From Paenibacillus dendritiformis (GTDB lineage: Bacteria; Bacillota; Bacilli; Paenibacillales; Paenibacillaceae): 64,000 nt of DNA. Both the position numbers and the translations under genes were made by a program. Shown one piece after another: positions 52,273 through 62,233 of this stretch (position 1 is the first letter of the stretch; each line of letters opens with the position of its first letter). Under the pieces are notes generated by a model. The model was not told where the DNA came from. It did no database searches and saw only the letters and a list, made by a program, of their open reading frames with translations. The stretch is from positions 2,341,001-2,405,000 of the forward strand of contig NZ_OX216966.1 of the NCBI RefSeq assembly GCF_945605565.1. The letters run 5' to 3'.

Positions 52273-52584
52273 ATGTTGAAACTGAATCTTCAGTTGTTCG
52301 CATCCAAGAAGGGCGTAGGCTCCACGAAGAACGGCCGTGACAGTATTTCCAAGCGTCTTGGCGTGAAGCGCGCAGACGGCCAAGTGGTTACAGCCGGCAG
52401 CATCTTGGTTCGCCAACGCGGCACGAAGGTCCATCCAGGCAACAACGTGGGCATCGGTAAAGATGACACGCTGTTCGCAAAAGTGGAAGGCGTCGTGAAG
52501 TTCGAACGATGGGGTCGCGACCGTAAAAAAGTGAGCGTCTACCCGGTGGAAGCTGCACCTGTTGCAGCAGCTGTGGAGAACTAA
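52273..52584 (+). CDS. rpmA: 50S ribosomal protein L27 with Prp-cleaved extension
   Basis: The protein has 103 residues and starts [21 protein letters not shown]. The first nine residues (to LQLFA/SKK) form the extension known to be cut by Prp in staphylococci, exposing the mature N terminus that reaches the peptidyl transferase centre. AAAGGAGG lies nine bases upstream of ATG 52273. A terminator follows. Confidence 0.98.
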   Translation: MLKLNLQLFASKKGVGSTKNGRDSISKRLGVKRADGQVVTAGSILVRQRGTKVHPGNNVGIGKDDTLFAKVEGVVKFERWGRDRKKVSVYPVEAAPVAAAVEN

Positions 52585-52596
52585 GACGATAGAAAG

Positions 52597-52627
52597 AAAC
52601 CCTCGGCTAGTGCCGGGGGTTTTTTTT
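52597..52627 (+). terminator. Terminator of the ribosomal protein operon
   Basis: AAACCCTCGGC pairs with GCCGGGGGTTT around TAGT, with one G-T pair, and runs into eight T. A strong intrinsic terminator. Confidence 0.92.
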
Positions 52628-52738
52628 ACCCGGCCGCAGTTCATTTTTCTTGGACGCCCTCCCTTGCGCATGATATACTGAAGATTGGGGAGTCTGTACA
52701 TAAATGGAAGAATGGAATGATGAGCGGGGAGCCGGAAT

Positions 52739-53494
52739 ATGAATAGTTTGCGATTGAAGCTAGGAGGCTGCATCGCGGCAGCGGCCGCATGCGCCATCAC
52801 TGTCATTGGATGGCCTTTATCATTCACTTGGAGATTCGTGCTTATTCTCGTCATGGCGGTGATGCTGAGCCTGTGCGGGTTCTTGTTATACCGGGAAGAG
52901 CGGATGCGACGGAAGCGTGTGGAGCGTTCGCTGGCGACGTCTGCCCTCGAGCTGATGAACCATCAGCGCCATGACTGGATGAATGATCTGCAGCTGGTGT
53001 ACGGTTACGTTCGATTGAAGAAGTTCGATAAATTGCCGGAATGTGTAGAGACTATAAAAGAGCGAATGGCGGAGGAAAGCCGGATTGCCAAGCTTGGCGT
53101 GCCGGAGCTGGTGATGTTCCTGATGCAGCAGCGGCTGTCCGGCAGCATGATGCCGCTCCGAATCGAGATACCGGAACCGGTTGAATTGAACCGGATGGAC
53201 TTGTCTGTCGATTCGTGCAAGTTGGCCGAGTCGGTCATTGCTTCGGTTCAAGCGTTTCGCTTTGCGGCAAAGGCGCCAAATGACGGGATGAACCCGCTCA
53301 GTGTCGAATTTGCCAAGGAGGAGGGCCGGCTCGTCATTCGTTATCAATACGAAGGCATCTTATTGAATCCGGATGAAATGGAATCCAAATTGAAGCATAT
53401 CGCGTCTGTAGGCGGCCTGCGGCTGGACCAATCGTCAGCGCAGCAGAACGAAGAGCACGAAGCCTACCGCATTGTCGTGCCTTGCAACGCATAA
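52739..53494 (+). CDS. spo0B: Spo0B-like sporulation phosphotransferase with membrane anchor
   Basis: Relays phosphate between response regulators of the sporulation phosphorelay. The four-helix hairpin carries the phospho-accepting His78 in NHQRHDWMNDLQLVYGYVRLKK, followed by a degenerate ATPase-like domain (about 140-250). Unlike the soluble 192-residue B. subtilis protein, this one has about 60 extra N-terminal residues with two hydrophobic segments (about 11-30 and 33-51), so it is probably membrane bound. The position between rpmA and obg matches Bacillus. The ATG at 52739 is preceded by GGGGAGCCGG. Confidence 0.88.
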   Translation: MNSLRLKLGGCIAAAAACAITVIGWPLSFTWRFVLILVMAVMLSLCGFLLYREERMRRKRVERSLATSALELMNHQRHDWMNDLQLVYGYVRLKKFDKLPECVETIKERMAEESRIAKLGVPELVMFLMQQRLSGSMMPLRIEIPEPVELNRMDLSVDSCKLAESVIASVQAFRFAAKAPNDGMNPLSVEFAKEEGRLVIRYQYEGILLNPDEMESKLKHIASVGGLRLDQSSAQQNEEHEAYRIVVPCNA

Positions 53495-53506
53495 TGGGGT
53501 GACAGC

Positions 53507-54820
53507 ATGTTTGTAGATAAGACGAAAATATACGTAAAAGGCGGCGACGGAGGCGACGGTCTCGTCGCGTTCCGCCGGGAGAAGTATGTGGCGATGGGCG
53601 GACCGGCCGGCGGCGATGGAGGGCATGGCGGCGACGTCATTTTCCGCGTCGACGAGGGGCTGCGCACATTGGTCGATTTCCGCTACCAGAAGCACTTCAA
53701 GGCGAGCCGCGGGGAGAAGGGGCGGAACAAGAGCCAGCACGGCGCCAACGCAGAGCATATGATTGTGCGAGTCCCGCCGGGAACGGTCGTGATCGATGAC
53801 GATACGCAGGAGGTTATCGCCGATCTGACCCGTAACGGGCAAGAGGTTGTCATCGCCAAGGGCGGCCGTGGAGGCCGAGGAAATATGCGCTTCGCCACCC
53901 CGGCGAATCCGGCGCCGGAGCTGGCGGAGCATGGGGAAGAAGGCCAGGAGCGCTGGGTTGTACTCGAGCTGAAGGTGATGGCGGATGTCGGCCTGGTCGG
54001 CTTCCCGAGCGTCGGCAAATCGACGCTGCTGTCCGTCGTCTCGGGTGCGAAGCCGAAGATCGGCGCCTATCATTTCACGACAATTACCCCGAATCTGGGG
54101 GTTGTCGACATCGGGGACGGGCGAAGCTTCGTCATGGCGGACCTGCCGGGCCTGATCGAGGGCGCCAGCGAAGGAGTCGGATTGGGACATGAATTTCTGC
54201 GTCATATCGAACGTACCCGGATTATTATCCACGTCGTGGATATGGCGGGAACTGAAGGGCGCGATCCGTTCGACGACTGGGTCAAAATTAACGATGAGCT
54301 GAGGCAATACAATGAGAAGCTGGCGGAACGCCCGCAGATCGTGGCGGCGAACAAGATGGACATGCCTCAGGCGGAGGAGAACCTGGAAGCGTTCCGCGAG
54401 CAGGTGCGGGCGCTGAAGGGCGACGAAATCGAGATTATGCCGATCTCCTCCTTGACGAAGCAGGGAGTCCAGGAGCTGCTCTACAAGGCGATGGACATGC
54501 TGGAACAACTTCCTGACACGCATGTCGAAGAGGTCGCGGACGTTGAAGAGCGCAAAATCTACCGCTACAACAAGAAAGAAGAGAAGCCTTCTTTCACGGT
54601 TCGACGGGAGAATGACACATTCGTCATCGAGAGCGAGGCGATTGAAGGCATGCTGAAGCGGATGCAGATGACATCGCATGACGCGATTCTCCGGTTCGCG
54701 CGGACGCTTCGCCGGATGGGGGTAGACGAAGAGCTCCGCAAGCGCGGCGCAGAGGACGGCACCATCATCCGGATCGGCGACTTCGAATTCGAATTCGTCG
54801 AAGGCAGCAGCTATTACTGA
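53507..54820 (+). CDS. obg: GTPase Obg/CgtA
   Basis: An essential GTPase in large-subunit maturation and stress signalling. The glycine-rich Obg fold (1-158, [25 protein letters not shown]) is followed by the G domain (G1 GFPSVGKST about 165-173, G3 DLPGLIEG, G4 NKMD). The C-terminal OCT domain present in Gram-positives follows from about 350. The ATG has TGGGGTGACAGC upstream. It lies 12 bp after spo0B. Confidence 0.97.
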   Translation: MFVDKTKIYVKGGDGGDGLVAFRREKYVAMGGPAGGDGGHGGDVIFRVDEGLRTLVDFRYQKHFKASRGEKGRNKSQHGANAEHMIVRVPPGTVVIDDDTQEVIADLTRNGQEVVIAKGGRGGRGNMRFATPANPAPELAEHGEEGQERWVVLELKVMADVGLVGFPSVGKSTLLSVVSGAKPKIGAYHFTTITPNLGVVDIGDGRSFVMADLPGLIEGASEGVGLGHEFLRHIERTRIIIHVVDMAGTEGRDPFDDWVKINDELRQYNEKLAERPQIVAANKMDMPQAEENLEAFREQVRALKGDEIEIMPISSLTKQGVQELLYKAMDMLEQLPDTHVEEVADVEERKIYRYNKKEEKPSFTVRRENDTFVIESEAIEGMLKRMQMTSHDAILRFARTLRRMGVDEELRKRGAEDGTIIRIGDFEFEFVEGSSYY

Positions 54821-54832
54821 TGACATTGAGGA

Positions 54833-54866
54833 GACCGCAAGCCCTTGATCAGGCATGCGGTCTTTT
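54833..54866. terminator. Terminator of spo0B-obg
   Basis: GACCGCA pairs with TGCGGTC with an inner GCC/GGC, followed by TTTT. It also overlaps the 3' side of the converging aldo/keto reductase gene. Confidence 0.8.
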
Positions 54867-54877
54867 CGCTGTTATCC

Positions 54878-55732
54878 CTATCGAGCCGAAGGGGTATCAT
54901 GCGCATCCAGCTTCGCGAGATCTTCCGAAGACAGGCGAAGCCGGACCGCCTGAGCGCTATCGCGAATCGAGTCCGGCCGGGTCGCTCCCGGAATCGGAAG
55001 CAGCTGCGGGGAACGGGCCATCATCCACGCCAGCACGATCTGGTACGGGCTCGCCTCATAGGCGCTGGCCAGATCTTGCAGCAGCGGATCCTGCCGCAGC
55101 CTGGACGATTGCCCCGGGCCTCCGAACGGGCTGTAAGCGACGAACAGAATCCGGCGCGACTCGCAGAAGGCAAGCACGTCCGAGGAGCTTCGTTCGAACA
55201 AGTGGTAACGGTTCTGGACCGCCGCTACGTTGGCGATGTCCAAGGCCGCCTCGCATTCGGCGACCGACACGTTGGACAGGCCCAGATGCTCAATTTTGCC
55301 TTCCTCCTGCAGCCGGCTCAATTCGCCGAACGATTCCGCGAACGGGACTTCCGGATCCGGGGCATGCAAATAATACAGCGGGTGCACGTCCCGCCGCAGC
55401 AGGGTGAGACTGCGTTCGCATGCAGCGCGCAGCGATCGCGGATGTGCGCTCCGGGTCCAGGCGCCGTCCGGGCGCGCAAGCCCGGACTTGGTTGCAATCA
55501 CGCATCCGGGAGCGGACGGGAGTGAGTCTGCGAACAACTGCTCGTTATGACCGAGATCATGCTCGTTCAAGCTATATGTATCTGCCGTGTCGAAGAAAGT
55601 GATGCCGTTCTCCCAGGCTTCCTTAATCGTCTTCATGGCACGTTCCCGATCCGGTCTTCCCGGCACCGAGAGCGGAGCTCCTCCGAAGCCGATAGCTGAG
55701 ATTCGGTAAGAACCCAATTGTTTGTCCTGCAT
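54878..55732 (-). CDS. Aldo/keto reductase
   Basis: A 284-residue NADPH-dependent reductase. Asp and Tyr of the tetrad are in FFDTADTY (about 47-54), Lys in IATKSGL and His in YYLHAPD. SPFGGPG and the C-terminal PIPGATRPDSIRDSAQAV bind the cofactor. AGGTGGG precedes the start on the minus strand. It is distinct from the reductase at 37812 (shorter, different subfamily). The substrate is unknown. It interrupts the obg-pheB order seen in B. subtilis. Confidence 0.9.
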   Translation of the reverse strand: MQDKQLGSYRISAIGFGGAPLSVPGRPDRERAMKTIKEAWENGITFFDTADTYSLNEHDLGHNEQLFADSLPSAPGCVIATKSGLARPDGAWTRSAHPRSLRAACERSLTLLRRDVHPLYYLHAPDPEVPFAESFGELSRLQEEGKIEHLGLSNVSVAECEAALDIANVAAVQNRYHLFERSSSDVLAFCESRRILFVAYSPFGGPGQSSRLRQDPLLQDLASAYEASPYQIVLAWMMARSPQLLPIPGATRPDSIRDSAQAVRLRLSSEDLAKLDAHDTPSAR

Positions 55733-55980
55733 CGTTACCCACCTGCCTTGTTATTATCCAACCCGAACGATGATGCCAGAAGAACATCGATAGGTTTGTA
55801 TACTTGTACGTCCCCATTGGGAAAAAGTTCCGGTTCAAAGACGGCCATCGTCGACTCGCGAAGGGATGGGGAAATAGGGTATGTCTTTGGCTTGCTGCAC
55901 GACATTATATCCTATAATATGGTGCTAGCAGCGGCTTTTTAGCATGTACAATCCAGTAAGAAGCGGAGAAGTGAACAACT

Positions 55981-57120
55981 GTGGAACCGGGAAACAAACC
56001 GTTATATGCGCTCATCATAGACGATATAAAGCGGAAAATTGAAGAGGGGAGATATATTGTCCATCAGCAGATTCCGACCGAAATGGAGCTGGCCGATCAG
56101 TTCGGCGTCAGCCGCATTACGTCCAAGCGCGCTCTGCTTGAGCTGGAACGGAGCGGATACATTTACCGCAAGCGGGGAAGCGGCAGCTTCGTCAAGGAAC
56201 GCGCCGAGGATAAGGAAGCCCTCCTTAGCGGCAAATCCGGCTCGCCGCAGCGCATCATCTCGATGATTCTGCCCTATATGGCGGCGAATGGACATTTGAA
56301 TTACATCAGAGGGGCAACGGAATATTTGGAGAGCAAGGAATATTATTTGAGCATTCATTGTACAGATTGGAATCCGGAGAAGGAGAAGGAATTGCTGACA
56401 CGCCTTCCGAAGCATGGATTCTCGGGCATCATATTGTATCCGATCAGTTCCATCCACAACATGGATGTGCTGAATCTTCAATACATCGATCAATATCCGA
56501 TTGTGACGATGGACCAATATTACGACAGCATTCCGGTGCCGAGTGTATGTTCCGATAACTTCCGGGGCGGATATATCGCGGCCAAAAGATTGATCGAGCT
56601 GGGGCATCGGCGCATCGCTTTCGTGTCAAGCATCGGAATCGAATACCGGAGCTCGGTTCGCGATCGCTATTTCGGCTACTGCCAGGCGCTCAAGGACGGC
56701 GGCCTTCAGAGCGATGCTGAGCTGGTCATCACCGATTTCTACCGGCAGGTGAACGAGGCGAACAAGGAGGCATTCTTCGCGGAAATGATTCAGATTCTCC
56801 TGGCAAGAAAAGCGACGGCGATTCAAGCCGAGCACGACGAGCTGGCGCTTGATATGCTGAGAGTGTGCTTGGGATCGAATATCCAGGTGCCGGGGCAGCT
56901 GTCGATCATCGGCTTCGACGACGAGGAAGTGTCGCGGCATTGCGATGTTCCGCTCGCGACGGTCCTGCAAAATAAATACGAGATTGGACGGCGGGCAGCG
57001 GAAGCCGTCATCGATGCGGTCGAACGGCGGAAGCCGGGGAAGAAGCGGATGCTTGTCCCGGTCGTGCTGCAGGAAAGGCAATCGATAGGCCCCTTCGCCG
57101 GCGAGCGAATATTGTTGTAA
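55981..57120 (+). CDS. GntR/LacI-type sugar-responsive transcriptional regulator
   Basis: An N-terminal GntR winged helix (about 1-75, IPTEMELADQFGVSRITSKRALLELERSGYIYRKRGSGSF) is fused to a periplasmic-binding-protein-like effector domain (about 90-379, with LIELGHRRIAFVSS and IIGFDDEEVSRHCDVPLATV). This is the AraR-type architecture, usually a repressor released by a sugar. No transport or sugar gene lies beside it, so the target is unknown. The start is GTG 55981; GGAG lies twelve bases upstream. The 248-bp region before it holds a TATAAT but no convincing operator. Confidence 0.9.
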   Translation: MEPGNKPLYALIIDDIKRKIEEGRYIVHQQIPTEMELADQFGVSRITSKRALLELERSGYIYRKRGSGSFVKERAEDKEALLSGKSGSPQRIISMILPYMAANGHLNYIRGATEYLESKEYYLSIHCTDWNPEKEKELLTRLPKHGFSGIILYPISSIHNMDVLNLQYIDQYPIVTMDQYYDSIPVPSVCSDNFRGGYIAAKRLIELGHRRIAFVSSIGIEYRSSVRDRYFGYCQALKDGGLQSDAELVITDFYRQVNEANKEAFFAEMIQILLARKATAIQAEHDELALDMLRVCLGSNIQVPGQLSIIGFDDEEVSRHCDVPLATVLQNKYEIGRRAAEAVIDAVERRKPGKKRMLVPVVLQERQSIGPFAGERILL

Positions 57121-57213
57121 GCGGAATCATAGAAGAAATGGATAGTAAATATAAGGATGTTGACCTTTCCTACATAGCATGGCCATCAGCGAGTTTCATA
57201 CATAAAGAGCAAG

Positions 57214-57247
57214 AGCCTCATCCCGCCGTTGGCCGGGTGGGGCTTTT
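57214..57247 (+). terminator. Terminator of the GntR/LacI-type gene
   Basis: AGCCTCATCCCG pairs with CGGGTGGGGCT around CCGTTGGC, then TTTT. Within the 332-bp interval 57121-57452 the only other recognisable element is the pheB promoter. Confidence 0.85.
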
Positions 57248-57379
57248 CGCTATCCGGGCGTCAAGTGCTGCGCCTAGTCCGAAGCGGTGAAAAAATGAAG
57301 TTGAAATGAAGGAAAAGGCATTGATTTCATTAAAATTCGTGTATAATGAATCCAATTTCAATTGTTGGCTCATCTCCTA

Positions 57380-57409
57380 TTGCCAATTCGCATACGAATC
57401 CGCTATAAT
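57380..57409 (+). promoter_or_regulatory. Promoter of pheB-hom-thrC-thrB
   Basis: TTGCCA (57380-57385) and TATAAT (57404-57409) are separated by 18 bp, 44 bp before pheB. No attenuator or T-box is visible in front of the operon. Confidence 0.75.
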
Positions 57410-57452
57410 GTCCTCTATAAGAAAACAAAAGTCTTTTTACGGAGGACTGAAA

Positions 57453-57890
57453 ATGGCAGAGCGTTACTACTTGGTACGGGAAGATATTTTACCGGATGCG
57501 GTGGTGAAGACGGTACGGGCGAAGCAGCTGCTCGCCGCGGGCGAGGTCAAGACCGTTCACGAGGCTGCGGAGCGGGTCGAGCTGAGCCGCAGCGCGTTCT
57601 ATAAATATAAAGACGGCATCTTTCCGTTGAACCAGCTGGAGCGGGAGCGCATCGTGACGATTTCGCTTGATTTGGAGCACCGCTCAGGCATCCTCTCGAA
57701 GGTGCTCAGCTCGGTAGCCGCGTTCGAGGGCAATGTGCTCACGATCCACCAGACGATTCCGCTTCAGGGGATGGCGAACGTTGTTCTTTCGGTGGAGACA
57801 TCCCTTATTGCCGAACCGTTCGGCATGATGCTTGAGACGCTGCGCGATATTTCGGGCGTGAAGCGGGTACAGGTCATCGGGCAAGGATAA
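57453..57890 (+). CDS. pheB: ACT-domain protein PheB
   Basis: A 145-residue protein with an N-terminal helix-turn-helix-like part (about 15-55, TVHEAAERVELSRSAFYKYKDGIFP) and a C-terminal ACT domain (about 70-143, SLDLEHRSGILSKVLSSVAAFEGNVLTIHQ). ACT domains bind amino acids, so it may sense one of the pathway products and regulate. The name follows B. subtilis, where pheB precedes pheA; its biochemical role is not settled. ACGGAGGA lies seven bases before ATG 57453. Confidence 0.9.
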   Translation: MAERYYLVREDILPDAVVKTVRAKQLLAAGEVKTVHEAAERVELSRSAFYKYKDGIFPLNQLERERIVTISLDLEHRSGILSKVLSSVAAFEGNVLTIHQTIPLQGMANVVLSVETSLIAEPFGMMLETLRDISGVKRVQVIGQG

Positions 57891-57956
57891 GGCGGGCCGC
57901 TTATTTCTTTTTCCATACACATAGACAGTTTGCGTCAAGCGAAGGGGAGGAACGAG

Positions 57957-59243
57957 ATGAAGCCAATCAAAGTAGGACTATTGGGGCTGGGCACCGTAGG
58001 TACAGGTGTCGTTCGGATTGTTGAAGGTCATCAGGAGGATCTGGCCAGCCAGGTCGGCTCGCCGATTCAGATCGGGAAGGTGCTCGTCAAGGATGTGAGC
58101 AAATCCCGCAGCATTCACGTGCCGGATCATCTGCTCACGGAAAATGCGTGGGATATTATCGACGATCCGGAAATCGACGTGGTCGTCGAAGTGATGGGCG
58201 GCATTGAGCCGACCAAGGAGTATATTATGGAAGCGTTGGATCGGGGCAAGCATGTCGTAACTGCGAACAAGGACCTGATCGCGCTTCACGGGCGGGAGAT
58301 CAAGGCGAAGGCGAAGGAGAAGCGCTGCGATGTGTTTTATGAAGCGAGCGTCGCGGGCGGCATTCCGATCATCCGCACGCTGATGGAAGGCTTCTCGTCC
58401 GACCGAATTACGAAGATTATGGGGATCGTCAACGGGACGACCAATTATATTTTATCGAAAATGAGCCAGGAAGGGGCCGGTTACGAAGAGGTGCTGCAGG
58501 AAGCGCAGCAGCTTGGCTACGCCGAAGCGGATCCGACCTCGGATGTGGAAGGGCTGGACGCGGCGCGCAAGATGGCGATTCTCGCGACGCTCGGGTTCCA
58601 TGCGGACGTCTCCCTGGAAGACGTAGAAGTGCGCGGCATCTCCCGAATTAAGAAGGAAGATATCGCTTTTGCCAAAAAACTGGGCTATGAAATGAAGCTG
58701 CTTGGCATCGCCGAACGGCAGGATGATCAGATCAGTGTCGTCGTGCAGCCGACGATGGTCAGCACGGCACATCCGCTCGCTTCGGTGAACGGCGTGTTCA
58801 ATGCGGTATATGTGTACGGGGAAGCCGTAGGCGAGACGATGTTCTACGGCCCGGGCGCCGGCGAGATGCCGACGGCCACCTCGATCGTGGCGGATCTGGT
58901 CGCCGTCATTAAAAACATGAAGCTTGGCGTCAACGGACAGCGCGCCTTGACTCCGTACAAGGAGAAGAAGTTAAAATCCGACGAGCAGATCGCTTATAAA
59001 AACTTCATCCTGCTTCACGTCGAAGACAAGGCAGGGGTGCTCGCGCAAATTACGCAAGTGTTCGCCGAGTACGATGTGAGTCTCGATTCGGTTGTGCAGC
59101 AGCCGAATCCGAACAACCCGGATGCCGAGATTATCATTATTACGCATTACGCCAGCCGAGCGAACATGAATAAGGTGTTTGAGCATTTCGAGCAACTGTC
59201 CGTCATCAAGTCGATTAAGAGCGCTTATCGGGTCGAAGGTTAA
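57957..59243 (+). CDS. hom: Homoserine dehydrogenase
   Basis: Reduces aspartate semialdehyde to homoserine. The NAD(P) motif GLLGLGTVGTG (about 7-17), VTANKDLIA, GIVNGTTNYILSKM and the substrate-binding EGLDAARKM segment are intact. A C-terminal ACT domain (about 350-425, HVEDKAGVLAQITQVFAEYDVSLDS) provides threonine feedback. ATG 57957 has GGGGAGG upstream. Length 428 aa. Confidence 0.96.
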   Translation: MKPIKVGLLGLGTVGTGVVRIVEGHQEDLASQVGSPIQIGKVLVKDVSKSRSIHVPDHLLTENAWDIIDDPEIDVVVEVMGGIEPTKEYIMEALDRGKHVVTANKDLIALHGREIKAKAKEKRCDVFYEASVAGGIPIIRTLMEGFSSDRITKIMGIVNGTTNYILSKMSQEGAGYEEVLQEAQQLGYAEADPTSDVEGLDAARKMAILATLGFHADVSLEDVEVRGISRIKKEDIAFAKKLGYEMKLLGIAERQDDQISVVVQPTMVSTAHPLASVNGVFNAVYVYGEAVGETMFYGPGAGEMPTATSIVADLVAVIKNMKLGVNGQRALTPYKEKKLKSDEQIAYKNFILLHVEDKAGVLAQITQVFAEYDVSLDSVVQQPNPNNPDAEIIIITHYASRANMNKVFEHFEQLSVIKSIKSAYRVEG

Positions 59244-59297
59244 TCGAGCAGCTCCGCATGAATCGATTGAATCCATACGCAAAGAGGGGAATAGGAA

Positions 59298-60365
59298 ATG
59301 AGATATATGGGATTGCTGGAGACCTACAAGCGCTATTTGCCGGTTAACGAACATACGCCCATGCTGACGCTGCAGGAAGGCAATACGCCGCTCATTCGGG
59401 CGGAGCGCCTGTCCGAGGAGCTGGGGCTGGATATGTATTTGAAATATGAAGGCTTGAATCCGACCGGATCCTTCAAGGATCGCGGCATGGTCATGGCCGT
59501 AGCGAAGGCGATGGAAGAAGGGAGCCGCACGATTATGTGCGCCTCGACCGGCAACACGTCCGCGGCCGCAGCCGCCTATGCTGCTCGGGGCGGACTGAAC
59601 TGCATCGTCCTGATCCCGAACAATAACATTGCGCTTGGCAAGCTGGCTCAAGCGATGATCTACGGCGCCAAGGTGATAGCGATCGAGGGCAACTTCGACC
59701 GGGCGCTGGAGATCGTGCGCGAGATTACGGCCAAGCACCCGATTACGCTCGTCAATTCAGTCAACCCGTACCGGATCGAGGGGCAGAAGACAGCTGCCTT
59801 CGAGGTGTGCGATCAATTAGGGGCCGCGCCGGACGTGCTCGCCATTCCTGTCGGCAATGCGGGTAATATTTCCGCTTACTGGAAAGGGTTTAAGGAATAT
59901 CATGCGGCAGGCCATACAGATCGGCTGCCGAAGATGGTCGGCTTCGAAGCGGAAGGCGCCATGGCGATTGTGAAGGGCGAGCCGATTCCGAACCCGGAAA
60001 CGTTGGCGACGGCCATCCGCATCGGCAATCCGGCAAGCTGGAAGACCGCTGTCGAGGCGGCCGAGCAATCCGGCGGTCAGATTAATTATGTGACCGACAA
60101 TCAAATTATCGAAGCGTACCAGCTGTTGGCGGCGAGAGAAGGCGTCTTTGCCGAGCCGGCCTCGGCGGCCTCGGTGGCCGGTGTGCTGAAGCTGCACCGG
60201 GAAGGGTACTTCACCGGAGGAGAGTCGGTCGTATGCGTGCTGACCGGACATGGGCTCAAGGATCCGAATATCGCCATCCAGACGGCGGCGAAGGAGCCGC
60301 TCGTCGTGCCGGACACGGAGGAAGCGGTCATGGCGGCGATTCGCCAGCTGGAGGGTGAACAATAA
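59298..60365 (+). CDS. thrC: Threonine synthase
   Basis: A PLP enzyme converting O-phosphohomoserine to threonine. The PLP lysine is Lys60 in [11 protein letters not shown]. The phosphate-binding loop PVGNAGNIS and the [15 protein letters not shown] motif are present. The 355-residue size is that of the short Gram-positive type. AGGGGAATAGG precedes the ATG. Its TAA overlaps the start of thrB (TAATG). Confidence 0.96.
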   Translation: MRYMGLLETYKRYLPVNEHTPMLTLQEGNTPLIRAERLSEELGLDMYLKYEGLNPTGSFKDRGMVMAVAKAMEEGSRTIMCASTGNTSAAAAAYAARGGLNCIVLIPNNNIALGKLAQAMIYGAKVIAIEGNFDRALEIVREITAKHPITLVNSVNPYRIEGQKTAAFEVCDQLGAAPDVLAIPVGNAGNISAYWKGFKEYHAAGHTDRLPKMVGFEAEGAMAIVKGEPIPNPETLATAIRIGNPASWKTAVEAAEQSGGQINYVTDNQIIEAYQLLAAREGVFAEPASAASVAGVLKLHREGYFTGGESVVCVLTGHGLKDPNIAIQTAAKEPLVVPDTEEAVMAAIRQLEGEQ

Positions 60366-61330
60366 TGTGGAAGGAAGAGGGCGTGCTCGTGCGCGTGCCT
60401 GCCAGCACGGCCAATCTTGGCCCCGGGTTCGATACGCTGGGCATGGCGCTCGAGCTCCATTTGTGGGTCGCGATGAAGCCGGCGGAGCAGATGCGAATTC
60501 GCCTTCACGGTACGGAGCTTCACGGCCTTCCTGTCGATGAGCGGAATTTGATCTACCGGACGGCTCAAGCGGTATTCCGGGAAGCGGGAGTCGAGGAGCG
60601 CCCGCTCGCCCTTGACGTCTACAGCGAGATCCCGCTGACGCGCGGGCTCGGCAGCAGCGCCTCCGCCTTGATCGGCGGGCTTGCCGCCGCCAATTGGCTC
60701 ATCGGGCAACCGTTGACGGAGCAACGGCTGTTCGATATGGCGACGGCAATCGAGCGCCATCCGGACAATGTGGGGGCCTCTCTGTTCGGCGGAATTATTG
60801 CGGCCATGTGGGATGGAGAGCAGGCTCGCCATATTCGGCTGGATCCGCCGGCTGGCCTTGGAACCGTCGTGGCGGTTCCCCAGTTCGAACTCGAGACGAA
60901 GAAGGCGCGGCATGTGCTGCCGGAGCGCATTGATATGGCGGATGCGGTATACAATATTAGCCGCTCCTCCGTTCTCGTCGCGGCCCTGGCCAGCGGACGC
61001 ACGGAGCTGCTGGCGGAAGCGATGCGAGACCGGCTTCATCAGCCGTACCGGGCATCGCTCATCCCGGGCATGCCGGGCATATTGGAGGAGGCGGTGCGGA
61101 ACGGAGCGCTTGGCGTGGCGCTGAGCGGAGCGGGCCCGACGCTGCTCGCCTTCGTGGACAACCGTGGCGATCATGATTCATTGCAAGCATATATGAAGCA
61201 AGCGCTTCGCGATCACGGGGTCGAGTCCCGGGTTATGCCGCTCGGCATAAGCAAGGAAGGAGCCGTGCGCTGCGGAGTGTGGGACGATATGGCGGCGGTG
61301 GTCGCTGAACGTGCCGATTCATCACGATAG
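60365..61330 (+). CDS. thrB: Homoserine kinase
   Basis: A GHMP-family kinase phosphorylating homoserine. PASTANLGPGFDTLGMAL (about 12-29), the ATP loop PLTRGLGSSASALIGG and the C-terminal GVALSGAGPTLLAF motif are intact. It starts at ATG 60365 overlapping the thrC stop, with GGAGGGTG upstream, so translation is coupled. The hom-thrC-thrB order equals that of B. subtilis. Confidence 0.96.
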   Translation: MWKEEGVLVRVPASTANLGPGFDTLGMALELHLWVAMKPAEQMRIRLHGTELHGLPVDERNLIYRTAQAVFREAGVEERPLALDVYSEIPLTRGLGSSASALIGGLAAANWLIGQPLTEQRLFDMATAIERHPDNVGASLFGGIIAAMWDGEQARHIRLDPPAGLGTVVAVPQFELETKKARHVLPERIDMADAVYNISRSSVLVAALASGRTELLAEAMRDRLHQPYRASLIPGMPGILEEAVRNGALGVALSGAGPTLLAFVDNRGDHDSLQAYMKQALRDHGVESRVMPLGISKEGAVRCGVWDDMAAVVAERADSSR

Positions 61331-61346
61331 AAGGAGTTAACTCAAT

Positions 61347-62207
61347 ATGGCTAGAATTGCGCTTTTGCCTGAAGGTTCCGTGTCGCATGAGGCCGCGGTC
61401 CATCTCGTCGGGGAGCAGCATCAGTTTGATCATTATGCCTTGATATCGGACGTCTTTCTATCGACCGTCCAGGGCAAGACGGATTACAGCGTCATTCCGA
61501 TCGAGAATACGATCGAGGGCTCGGTGAATCTGCATATGGATTGGATTGTCCATGAGGTGGACATTCCGTTCCAGGCGGAGTGGGTCTACCCGTCCATCCA
61601 AAATATTATCGGACGCCGCGCGGAAATCGAAGGCGACTGGTCCCGAGTCGTCAAGGTGATGTCTCACCCGGTCGCCATGGCGCAATGCATGAACTTCATC
61701 CGGAAGTATTTGCCGCATGCCGAACTGGAGCATACGGGCAGCACCGCCGAAGCCGTTCATAAGGTCAAGCAGCATCCCGGCAGCGGCTGGGTGGCGATCG
61801 GCACCGCCTTGGGGGCCCGTACCCACGGTCTCGATGTACTGGCACCGGAAGTAACGGACCATAATAATAACTATACGAGGTTCGTCCTTATCGGCAAGGA
61901 GCCGATGAAGCTGGAGCGTTCCGGCAAGCCGAAGACGACGATTCTGGTCATGCTGCCTGAGGATTACCCGGGTGCCCTGCACCAGGTGCTGTCCGCCTTT
62001 GCATGGCGGCGCATCAACTTGTCGCGGATCGAATCGCGTCCGACGAAGCGCCGGCTGGGCAACTATTATTTCTATATGGATATAGAAATGGGGTTGAACA
62101 CGGTCCTGCTGCCTTCCGCGCTTGCGGAAATTGAAGCGATCGGGTGCCAGGTTCGCGTCCTCGGATCTTATCCAAGCTATGCATTTGAACAAGCTGTACA
62201 CAAGTAG
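61347..62207 (+). CDS. pheA: Prephenate dehydratase
   Basis: Converts prephenate to phenylpyruvate for phenylalanine synthesis. The dehydratase domain (1-185) has the conserved ENTIEGSVN and the YTRFVLIG motif with the catalytic Thr-Arg-Phe. The ACT domain (about 200-280, PGALHQVLSAFAWRRINLSRIESRPTKR) binds phenylalanine, including the ESRP motif. AAGGAG precedes the ATG. It lies 16 bp after thrB. In B. subtilis pheA follows pheB directly; here the threonine genes lie between. Confidence 0.95.
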   Translation: MARIALLPEGSVSHEAAVHLVGEQHQFDHYALISDVFLSTVQGKTDYSVIPIENTIEGSVNLHMDWIVHEVDIPFQAEWVYPSIQNIIGRRAEIEGDWSRVVKVMSHPVAMAQCMNFIRKYLPHAELEHTGSTAEAVHKVKQHPGSGWVAIGTALGARTHGLDVLAPEVTDHNNNYTRFVLIGKEPMKLERSGKPKTTILVMLPEDYPGALHQVLSAFAWRRINLSRIESRPTKRRLGNYYFYMDIEMGLNTVLLPSALAEIEAIGCQVRVLGSYPSYAFEQAVHK

Positions 62208-62233
62208 GCTCAATATACGGAGGTGCTTTTGCC

